The position numbers were made by a program, and so were the translations under genes. Source: Gammaproteobacteria bacterium (lineage in GTDB: Bacteria > Pseudomonadota > Gammaproteobacteria > Immundisolibacterales > Immundisolibacteraceae). Taken from it: 5,096 bases of DNA. Position 1 is the first letter of the stretch. Every line of letters starts with the position of its first letter. The notes beneath the pieces are model-generated. The model worked only from the letters and a program-made list of their open reading frames with translations, made no database searches and had not been told where the DNA came from. Shown here piece after piece: positions 1 through 4,946 of this stretch. The stretch is from positions 1 through 5,096 of the forward strand of contig QNFC01000145.1 in assembly GCA_003645395.1 (NCBI GenBank). Reading direction: 5' to 3'.

Positions 1-143
1 AGTTCGTTGGCCGCTGGTTGCTGAGTGGTTGGCAGTAGTGGGTCGATAATCGCCAGGCGCAGACCCTGCTGCGCCAATGCAACGGCCAGCGTGCTGCCAG
101 CAATGCCGCTGCCGGCGATAATAATGTCGTAGTTACTGCTCAT
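1..143 (-). CDS. ubiI: FAD-dependent ubiquinone-pathway hydroxylase, N-terminal part (probably UbiI/VisC)
   Basis: Only the first 47 codons are present; the gene runs off the left edge. The N-terminus is a Rossmann beta-alpha-beta unit: a short hydrophobic strand (YDIIIAG, residues 5-11), an intact GxGxxG dinucleotide motif (GSGIAG, residues 11-16), a helix (STLAVALAQQG) and a second strand ending in an acidic residue (LAIID) that would bind the ribose of FAD. This is the start of the UbiH/UbiF/VisC flavin monooxygenase family. The gene lies 18 nt downstream of ubiH in the same direction, the usual place of ubiI (visC), which hydroxylates C5 of the ubiquinone ring; UbiF or another paralogue cannot be excluded from this fragment. 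The ATG at 143-141 is preceded by an in-frame TAG four codons' distance upstream, which fixes the start region. No strong Shine-Dalgarno is visible, so coupling to ubiH translation is plausible. Confidence 0.8.
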   Translation of the reverse strand, partial: MSSNYDIIIAGSGIAGSTLAVALAQQGLRLAIIDPLLPTTQQPAANE

Positions 144-161
144 GGGTAACTATTTTCGTTC

Positions 162-1337
162 TTAGCGGTTTAATGGACGAAAACCAAACTGTCCGGCGGC
201 CCGGCGGACAAATGCGCGGCGCAGGGGCGGGATTAGTTCGAGTGCTGTCAGCGCCAGGTTACGACTCAGAGTGAGTGGCTGTCGATGCTCGGCAAACAGG
301 CCTGGTAGTTGGCCGGAAAACCGCTCGGTAGTTCGCCAATCTACTTTGCGTTGATCACAATATTGCTGCAGCAGTAATGGGTTTCCTGGATCGCCGACCT
401 CGCGCGCGGCCTGTTTGAGTATTTCAGTAAGCACGACAACGTCGCGTAATGCCAGGTTAAGTCCCTGACCGCCGACGGGGTGTAAATGCCGGGCTGCGCT
501 GCCAATTAACAGAAGACGGTCTGCGGTAGGCCGTTGACAAGTTCGTTGCACTAAGGGGTAGGCGGTGCGGTCTATGGCAGCGGTGAAGCGGCCTGCAGCA
601 TACCCGAATTGTTGTTGAAGGCGGTTGAGAAAGTCGCTGTTGCTGCAGCCCAACAGGTCATCGGTATCCCTTGCATCGACGCACCAGACCAGTGAATAGA
701 GGTGGCTATCTGCTAGGGGTAACAGTGCAATCGGGCCACTATTAGTAAAGCGTTCCCATGCCTGGTTCTGGTGGGGTTGGGTGACGGTCATCGACGCACA
801 AATAGCCACGCTATGAAAATCGTGTTCGTTAAATTTCAACCCGGCCAACTGACGCAGCTTAGAGGCAGCCCCGTCAGCGCCAATGGCAAGGCGAGCGCTG
901 ATGCTTGTAGCTGTGTCCAGTTCCAGCGTGATTGAATTTTCTTGCTGGTCAATGGACAAAGGTGTGGCGGGTATCGATGTGAGGTTGCTGAGGGTGGATA
1001 ACCTCGCACTGATGGCCGTCATTAGCTGCTTTTCAGGGATGACCCAGCCAAGTTCCGCAGTGTTTATGTCGGCCGCGCTAAGGTGGGTTTTCCCCGGTTC
1101 GCCGCGCCGTGATACCTCAATTTTGCGGATCTTGCCAGTGTGTCCGGCGAGGGCTTGCCAGAGGTTAAGGGATTGGAGGGTTTGTCGGGAGCTATGGTTC
1201 AATGCAATGGCGCGGCTGCCAGCAGTCGGCTGACCTGGCGCGACCACGGCAATTTTCCAGGGCGCATCTGCCAGTAGCGCAGCTAATATTCCTGCGACGG
1301 GTCCACCGCCAACGATTATCAGGTCGTAGTTATCCAT
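162..1337 (-). CDS. ubiH: UbiH: 2-octaprenyl-6-methoxyphenol hydroxylase (ubiquinone biosynthesis)
   Basis: 391 aa, normal length for the family. UbiH is a flavin monooxygenase that uses NAD(P)H and O2 to hydroxylate C1 of the ubiquinone precursor, probably within a membrane-associated Ubi complex. Visible motifs in order: the FAD-binding strand and glycine motif VGGGPVAG (9-16), the RAIAL segment (42-46), the second FAD motif GADGAAS (153-159), the UbiH-like middle WERFTNSGPIALLPLAD (194-210) with SLVWC (215-219), and the third FAD motif around LIGSAARHLHPVGGQG (277-292) followed by NLALRD (294-299). The ERFTxxGPxAxLPL and SLVWC segments separate UbiH from UbiF and UbiI. Two oddities: the third glycine of GxGxxG is Ala15, and the Asp of the usual GDAAH is Ser280; from memory, E. 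coli UbiH also lacks this Asp. The ATG overlaps the pepP stop codon by one base (TAATG), which suggests translational coupling. No transmembrane segment is seen. Confidence 0.93.
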   Translation of the reverse strand: MDNYDLIIVGGGPVAGILAALLADAPWKIAVVAPGQPTAGSRAIALNHSSRQTLQSLNLWQALAGHTGKIRKIEVSRRGEPGKTHLSAADINTAELGWVIPEKQLMTAISARLSTLSNLTSIPATPLSIDQQENSITLELDTATSISARLAIGADGAASKLRQLAGLKFNEHDFHSVAICASMTVTQPHQNQAWERFTNSGPIALLPLADSHLYSLVWCVDARDTDDLLGCSNSDFLNRLQQQFGYAAGRFTAAIDRTAYPLVQRTCQRPTADRLLLIGSAARHLHPVGGQGLNLALRDVVVLTEILKQAAREVGDPGNPLLLQQYCDQRKVDWRTTERFSGQLPGLFAEHRQPLTLSRNLALTALELIPPLRRAFVRRAAGQFGFRPLNR

Positions 1338-2641
1338 TACCCCTGCATCAGTGCCTCGATTTCTTCGATGGTTTTCGGCACATCACCGGTGAGAATTTCG
1401 CAGCCATCGCGAGTTACCACTGCGTCATCTTCGATACGGATACCAATATCCCACCATTTTTCATCAACCCCTTCGCTGCCAGCAGCGATGTAGATTCCTG
1501 GTTCTACGGTGGTGACCATGCCCGGTTCCAGCAGTCGCCACTGATTATCGATCTTGTAGTCGCCGACGTCGTGTACATCCATGCCTAACCAGTGGCCGGT
1601 GCGATGCATGAAAAAGCGTTTGAAGTCACCGCTTTCAAGCTGTTCTTCCAGCGTCCCTTGCAAAATGCCTAGCTCAAGCAAGCCGTTAATGATCACGGTC
1701 TGAGCAGCCGCATGTGGCTGGTTCCAGTCCTTGCCAGGCGCGACTTCTGCGATAGCGGCCGTTTGGGAGTCCAGTACCAGGTTATAGAGGGTGCGCTGGT
1801 CGTCGCTAAAGCGACCGTTGACGGGAAAGGTGCGAGTGATGTCGCCGGCGTAATAATCGTATTCAGCCCCCGCGTCGATTAGCACCAGATCACCGTTGCG
1901 TAGCTTCTGGTCGTTCTCGCTGTAATGGAGGATGCAGCTGTTAGCGCCGCCGCCGATGATGAAATTATAGGCAGGTGAGCGGGCACCTCTGGTAATAAAC
2001 TCGTGCTGCATTTCTGCCTCTAGCTGGTATTCCATCATCCCAGGCTTACAGGCTTGCATGGCTCGCACATGAGCCGCCGCGCTGATAGTGCCTGCAGTAC
2101 GCATGGCTTCAATTTCAGCGGCACTTTTAAACAACCGGTGTTCGTGTAGCAGGTGGTCAAGGGTGATGAATTCATTAGGTGTATTGACGCCGGCCCTGGC
2201 CTGACCGCGCAGCTCGTTAACCCAGGACATCACCCGGTTATCAAATTCTGACTCTTTGCCGATACTGTAATAGACGCGCTGGCGGTTCTTCAGTAGTTCG
2301 GGCATCTGCTCATTGAGTTCGCTGATATCAAAGGCCTGGTCGGCACCAAAATCTTCGCAAGCCCCCAACTGGCCCGCACGTCTGCCGTCCCAGGTTTCCC
2401 GCAAAGGGTCTTTGGGTCGAGAAAAAAGTACGAATTCACCCTCTTCGCGGCCGGGAATTAGTACGGCCACCGCTTCGGGTTCGGCAAATCCCGTGAGGTA
2501 ATAAAAATCACTGTCGGGGCGAAACGGAAATTGGGTGTCTCGGTTTCGGTGGTGGTGACGATGGGTGTTGATAATCGCCACGCCGTCGTGAATTTCTTCG
2601 AGTAATTTATGGCGACGGCGCTTAAATTCACTTTTCTTCAT
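1337..2641 (-). CDS. pepP: PepP: Xaa-Pro aminopeptidase (aminopeptidase P, M24B)
   Basis: 434 aa, close to E. coli PepP. The enzyme is a cytosolic dinuclear Mn2+ peptidase that removes an N-terminal residue preceding proline. The AMP_N domain covers about residues 4-135, with the diagnostic FRPDSDFYYLTGFAEPEAV (40-58). The pita-bread catalytic domain covers about 170-425. All five expected metal ligands can be placed: Asp256 (VLIDAGAE), Asp267 (GDITRTF), His350 (RTGHWLG), Glu380 (VEPGIY) and Glu404 (IRIEDD). His239 (LHYSEN) and His357 (DVHDVG) match the substrate-binding histidines of the family. An unusual basic, histidine-rich patch, THRHHHRNR (26-34), lies in the N-terminal domain. The gene follows ygfB by 30 nt and shares the TAATG overlap with ubiH, so it sits inside one transcript. 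Upstream is only a weak AGGG-type ribosome site. Confidence 0.96.
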   Translation of the reverse strand: MKKSEFKRRRHKLLEEIHDGVAIINTHRHHHRNRDTQFPFRPDSDFYYLTGFAEPEAVAVLIPGREEGEFVLFSRPKDPLRETWDGRRAGQLGACEDFGADQAFDISELNEQMPELLKNRQRVYYSIGKESEFDNRVMSWVNELRGQARAGVNTPNEFITLDHLLHEHRLFKSAAEIEAMRTAGTISAAAHVRAMQACKPGMMEYQLEAEMQHEFITRGARSPAYNFIIGGGANSCILHYSENDQKLRNGDLVLIDAGAEYDYYAGDITRTFPVNGRFSDDQRTLYNLVLDSQTAAIAEVAPGKDWNQPHAAAQTVIINGLLELGILQGTLEEQLESGDFKRFFMHRTGHWLGMDVHDVGDYKIDNQWRLLEPGMVTTVEPGIYIAAGSEGVDEKWWDIGIRIEDDAVVTRDGCEILTGDVPKTIEEIEALMQG

Positions 2642-2671
2642 GCTATTTCGAACCCTGGATGGCCGTTGCTT

Positions 2672-3217
2672 TTAATGCAGGAGCTGGTCTTCGGAATTGG
2701 CAGCGGGTGCGGCCAGCTCGGTAAACACCATGCTTGCCGCCACGCGTACGTACTCAAAGACCTCAACAAAAGCATTTTCTTCATCATCACTAATCTCGTC
2801 AGCGGCAACCTGGCTGATTGACTGTATATCCTGCAAGGATTCATAGCCCTCATCAGAAAGGCGTTCACGCAGCTCCTGTTCGTCACCTAGCGTTGCCAGA
2901 AAACCGTAACACCAGGTTGCCAGCGACGCTGCTTGAACGGAAAGCGGGTTGTCGTCATCGGCCACAAGCGGTTCAAACAAATCACTGAACGCGGTTAACT
3001 GCTGGAAGCGCAGGTTCATTGCAGTGGCGCATTGCTCCAGAAGTTCATCTGTGGTTGCGTCGTCGGTAAACAGCAGGTCATGGAGTTGCTGCGGTGAACC
3101 CTGGCGGGCTACCAGACCGCAAACAAAACCGTCTATTTCGGCCAGCTCGGCTGAGGTAACCATTCCTAACCATTGGTGGAGGATGGACTCGTAGTCTGAA
3201 TCTTGCATGTTTGGCAT
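2672..3217 (-). CDS. ygfB: YgfB family protein (UPF0149)
   Basis: 181 aa, acidic and predicted all-helical, without signal peptide or membrane segment. Family hallmarks are the N-terminal AEIDGFVCGLVA (26-37; family pattern close to AELHGLLTGLL), the central DDDNPLSVQAASLATWCYGF (87-106) and the C-terminal EISDDEENAFVEVFEYVRVA (141-160), with the typical LH end. The molecular function is not established for the family; in Pseudomonas aeruginosa a YgfB protein has been linked to regulation of a cell-wall amidase and beta-lactam resistance, which cannot be assumed here. It is the first gene of the leftward operon with pepP, ubiH and ubiI, a conserved order in gammaproteobacteria. The ATG at 3217 is chosen as the first in frame; a second ATG three codons in (3208) is possible, since a GGGA stretch just ahead of 3217 would be better spaced for the later start. 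Confidence 0.93.
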   Translation of the reverse strand: MPNMQDSDYESILHQWLGMVTSAELAEIDGFVCGLVARQGSPQQLHDLLFTDDATTDELLEQCATAMNLRFQQLTAFSDLFEPLVADDDNPLSVQAASLATWCYGFLATLGDEQELRERLSDEGYESLQDIQSISQVAADEISDDEENAFVEVFEYVRVAASMVFTELAAPAANSEDQLLH

Positions 3218-3236
3218 TATCCCAAAATAAGTCAGT

Positions 3237-3265
3237 TTGCAGCGGCCCTTGCCTCAGCCTAGAAT
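3237..3265 (+). promoter_or_regulatory. candidate sigma70 promoter for the coiled-coil/zapA transcript
   Basis: TTGCAG at 3237-3242 (three of six consensus bases, the first three intact) is separated by exactly 17 bp from TAGAAT at 3260-3265 (five of six). Transcription would start near 3271-3273 and run into the hairpin at 3328-3357 before reaching the gene at 3400. The prediction rests on hexamer match and spacing only. No comparably good minus-strand promoter for ygfB could be assigned in the same intergenic region. Confidence 0.4.
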
Positions 3266-3327
3266 GGTTCAGATGATTACGGCTTTAAGGAGTCTAGCAT
3301 TCGTAGCAACGCCATTGACTCGCCGGC

Positions 3328-3357
3328 ACCTGGGTGGCTAAAGCCAGGTTTTATTTT
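3328..3357 (+). terminator. terminator-like hairpin in the leader of the coiled-coil/zapA operon (possible attenuator)
   Basis: ACCTGG (3328-3333) pairs with CCAGGT (3344-3349), a six-bp stem with a ten-base loop. An alternative inner stem TGGC/GCCA (3335-3338 with 3343-3346) can form with the outer ACC/GGT pairs. The stem is followed at once by TTTTATTTT (3349-3357), the T tract expected of a rho-independent terminator. On the minus strand the T tract would come before the stem, so it fits plus-strand transcription only. No plus-strand gene lies between it and the divergent ygfB start, so it would act on a leader transcript. Confidence 0.45.
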
Positions 3358-3399
3358 AATGGCATGCTCTATTAAGCGCTATCCAACTGAGGATTTGCT

Positions 3400-3627
3400 A
3401 TGAACGATTCGACTTCCCCCCCGGCAGAGTCACTGGATCTGGATCAGTTGGAGCAGCAAATTGACACGCTGGTGCAGCGAATCGATAACCTTAGTAGTGA
3501 AAATAGTACCCTGCGGAAGCAGCATCAGGCATTGGTGATCGAGCGCTCCAAATTAATTGAAAAAACTGAAACCGCCCGAGCTCGGGTGGAGGCAATGATT
3601 TCCCGGTTAAAAAATGATGGAGTTTGA
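3400..3627 (+). CDS. small coiled-coil protein encoded next to zapA (TIGR02449-like)
   Basis: 75 aa. After a short polar N-terminus (1-12), nearly the whole protein is one predicted amphipathic helix (about 13-71) with Leu/Ile/Val at heptad spacing (for example L17, I21, L24, I28, L31) and many Gln, Glu, Lys and Arg residues, a parallel coiled coil in style. There is no membrane segment. It matches in size and location a family of small proteins encoded just upstream of zapA and 6S RNA in gammaproteobacteria (TIGR02449 as I recall it). Function is unproven; by analogy with ZauP, a coiled-coil protein encoded beside zapA in Caulobacter that works with ZapA on the FtsZ ring, a division role is a reasonable inference. 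A good ribosome site (GAGG, 3389-3392) lies 7 nt before the ATG. The stop codon is three bases from the zapA ATG, so the two are co-translated. Confidence 0.85.
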   Translation: MNDSTSPPAESLDLDQLEQQIDTLVQRIDNLSSENSTLRKQHQALVIERSKLIEKTETARARVEAMISRLKNDGV

Positions 3628-3630
3628 TTG

Positions 3631-3948
3631 ATGGTGGCTGAACAGCAGACTGTGCCGGTAAAAATTCTGGGCCACGAATATGTAATTGCTTGCGAGCCAG
3701 AGGAGCGGGAGCAGTTGCAGGCCGCTGCGCGTTATGCCAATGAAAAGCTGGTAGAAATGCGGGATAAAAACAAAGTATTGGGTGCTGAAAGGTTGATGGT
3801 ATTGGCGGTGCTGAACATGGCCAATGACCTGCTCTCCGCAAACGTTGCCAAAAAAAACTATGAACAGAGTTTGAGTCGCGTGGCCAGGATGCAGCAACGT
3901 CTTGAGGGTGTTTTTGCTAGTGGCGACGAGACACAGCTACCGACCTGA
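3631..3948 (+). CDS. zapA: ZapA: cell division protein, FtsZ-ring stabiliser
   Basis: 105 aa, typical length. ZapA binds FtsZ and cross-links its protofilaments at the division site. The N-terminal head has the family beta-strand pattern VPVKILGHEYVIACEPEE (8-25; compare the ZapA signature of a short strand, G, then a strand ending in C-P). A helix covers about 25-48, the conserved helix ERLMVLAVLNMANDLL lies at 53-68, and a C-terminal coiled coil for tetramer formation runs about 69-94. The start at ATG 3631 is preferred: GGAG (3619-3622) lies 8 nt upstream, whereas the TTG at 3628 directly after the previous stop would be only 5 nt away. If TTG is used the protein gains one residue. The gene follows the coiled-coil gene by three bases and is followed by the 6S RNA gene, as in Pseudomonas. 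Confidence 0.93.
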   Translation: MVAEQQTVPVKILGHEYVIACEPEEREQLQAAARYANEKLVEMRDKNKVLGAERLMVLAVLNMANDLLSANVAKKNYEQSLSRVARMQQRLEGVFASGDETQLPT

Positions 3949-3968
3949 TAAATAGTTGTCAGGATTTG

Positions 3969-3998
3969 TTGTCTATCCCGAGCTAAAGGGTAGATAAT
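3969..3998 (+). promoter_or_regulatory. candidate sigma70 promoter of 6S RNA
   Basis: TTGTCT (3969-3974, four of six) and GATAAT (3993-3998, five of six) are separated by 18 bp. The start would fall near 4003-4006, some 15-18 nt ahead of the closing stem of 6S RNA, which allows a short 5' leader to be trimmed, as is known for E. coli 6S. An inverted repeat, TCTATCCC (3972-3979) and GGGTAGA (3988-3994), spans the space between the two hexamers. Confidence 0.5.
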
Positions 3999-4020
3999 GC
4001 CAACCGCTACATATTGTTAT

Positions 4021-4205
4021 GGTACCCACTGTGGTGTTCGAGAGCAGAAACGTAATTCTTGAACCACTTTGTGTTCGATAGGAGACTACACGGCCAATGG
4101 TGTGCATACCTGGATTTCTCAGGGAGCCTGATTTGTCTGCATCCGTCTCCACCCTTTATTTTGGGTTCAAGGTCGAGCTCTGTATCGGCGCTAATGGTGG
4201 GTGCC
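4021..4205 (+). ncRNA. ssrS: 6S RNA (SsrS)
   Basis: 6S RNA mimics an open promoter, binds the sigma70 RNA polymerase holoenzyme and lowers its activity in stationary phase. The 185-nt segment folds as expected. The closing stem pairs 4021-4032 with 4194-4205 (12 bp including G-U pairs) and continues, with a bulge, through about 4033-4038/4187-4192 and AGAGC/GCTCT (4041-4045/4177-4181). An eight-bp perfect stem CTTGAACC/GGTTCAAG (4058-4065/4164-4171) borders the central bubble. The bubble is 4066-4080 on the 5' side and 4151-4163 on the 3' side. It is closed by GGAGAC/GTCTCC (4081-4086/4145-4150), then an apical stem (4099-4106/4138-4144, one bulge) and a small hairpin TCAGG/CCTGA (4119-4123/4127-4131). 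Position between zapA and ygfA is the conserved one. Exact ends are inferred from the stem; the primary transcript may begin near 4003. No terminator follows, so cotranscription with ygfA and processing is likely. Confidence 0.92.
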
Positions 4206-4219
4206 GCCCTTCTTGAATA

Positions 4220-4870
4220 ATGGTTTATGCGATAGCGAACCCGCAAGTTAGCACGCAGCTGATACAGCGAGCGCAGCGTAAAGCGGTCCGGCAGGAAATT
4301 CGCTTATTGCGCCGTAGCCTGGTATTCGCACAACAACAGACCGCCGCTAAATTACTTGACCGTCATCTTGCCGGCTGCCCGGCGTTTCAGCGAGCGCGAA
4401 ACATTGCGATTTACTGGCCAACGGATGGAGAAATAGGCATCAGGCCATTAGCGTTGCGTTGCTGGAGTATGGGTAAGACCCTGTTTTTGCCGGTATTGTC
4501 ACCTCCGCCCGGAATTCGTATGCGCTTTGCGCGTTATACTGAGCAGACCCGTTTAAAAAGCAATCGTTACGGTATCCCCGAACCGAATTCGTCGGCCCAT
4601 CAGTGGGTGCGGGCATCTCGGTTAGATTTATTAGTGATGCCGCTTGTTGCCATGGATCTGGCTGGTAATCGAATCGGTATGGGTGCCGGCTATTATGATA
4701 AAACCCTGCAAAATATCGCCACACGGGCATTGCGACCGACTTTAATTGGAGTCGGTCACCAATTTCAGTTAGTCGAAAAGATAGTCTCCCAGTCCTGGGA
4801 TATCCCGCTTGATTGGTTGGCCACAGATCAATGTTTGCAAGCGGTGACGCCTGTACAATCGCACGGATAG
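4220..4870 (+). CDS. ygfA: 5-formyltetrahydrofolate cyclo-ligase (YgfA/Fau)
   Basis: 216 aa. The enzyme uses ATP and Mg2+ to convert 5-formyl-THF to 5,10-methenyl-THF, clearing a folate that inhibits other enzymes. Visible motifs: the basic N-terminal helix RKAVRQEIRLLRRSL (20-34), the strand and loop NIAIYWPTDGEIGIRPL (61-77) with the substrate-site Glu71, NRYGIPEP (115-122), and the family signature DLLVMPLVAMDLAGNRIGMG (136-155) continuing to AGYYDKTL (156-163), the nucleotide/Mg site. IGVGHQFQLVE (176-186) and the C-terminal WDIPLDWLATD (193-203) complete the fold. ATG 4220 is the only ATG in frame ahead of the conserved helix. No Shine-Dalgarno is visible before it; the preceding bases belong to the 6S RNA and a 14-nt spacer. 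Its place right after 6S RNA is conserved in gammaproteobacteria, where ygfA has been tied to persister formation in E. coli. Confidence 0.95.
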   Translation: MVYAIANPQVSTQLIQRAQRKAVRQEIRLLRRSLVFAQQQTAAKLLDRHLAGCPAFQRARNIAIYWPTDGEIGIRPLALRCWSMGKTLFLPVLSPPPGIRMRFARYTEQTRLKSNRYGIPEPNSSAHQWVRASRLDLLVMPLVAMDLAGNRIGMGAGYYDKTLQNIATRALRPTLIGVGHQFQLVEKIVSQSWDIPLDWLATDQCLQAVTPVQSHG

Positions 4871-4946
4871 CATGATTAAATTGCATGTAGCACTCGCATT
4901 TTCATCCGTTCCCTAATCTGAATTATTCACGTACGGAATTCTCTGC
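4871..4946 (+). other. short ygfA-metK intergenic region
   Basis: These 76 bases are AT-rich compared with the flanking genes. They contain small palindromes, GAATTATTC (4919-4927) and CGTACG (4930-4935), but no clear rho-independent terminator for ygfA and no sigma70 promoter with both hexamers well matched. No MetJ-like box (AGACGTCT repeats) and no room for a SAM or SAH riboswitch were seen. Whether metK is read from ygfA or from its own weak promoter here cannot be decided. Confidence 0.4.

Noticed and set aside
883..1588. Two plus-strand open frames (883-1233 and 1202-1588) opposite ubiH and pepP
   Set aside because: They are antisense to genes with intact motifs, have no recognisable domain, and are shadows of the coding strand.
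2638..2886. 82-codon minus-strand frame ending at the pepP start
   Set aside because: It overlaps ygfB in another frame; ygfB has clear family motifs and this frame has none.
3216..3221. GATAAT on the minus strand as -10 box of ygfB
   Set aside because: It overlaps the chosen ATG and has no -35 at a suitable distance; it would require a leaderless start at the second ATG (3208).
3491..3897. Minus-strand frames opposite the coiled-coil gene and zapA
   Set aside because: Low-complexity translations antisense to zapA and its partner, without family features.
3972..3994. Rho-independent terminator after zapA
   Set aside because: The stem TCTATCCC/GGGTAGA is imperfect and followed by TAATGCC rather than a T tract; it also lies within the predicted 6S promoter.
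4007..4246. 79-codon minus-strand frame across the 6S RNA gene
   Set aside because: It is antisense to a well-supported structured RNA, shows no recognisable protein features, and owes its openness to chance.
4440..4886. 148-codon minus-strand frame opposite ygfA
   Set aside because: ygfA on the plus strand carries all its family motifs; this frame is its shadow.
4871..4946. SAM or SAH riboswitch or MetJ operator before metK
   Set aside because: The 76-nt spacer shows neither the conserved cores nor a fold or repeat that fits, and is too short for a full SAM-I riboswitch with expression platform.
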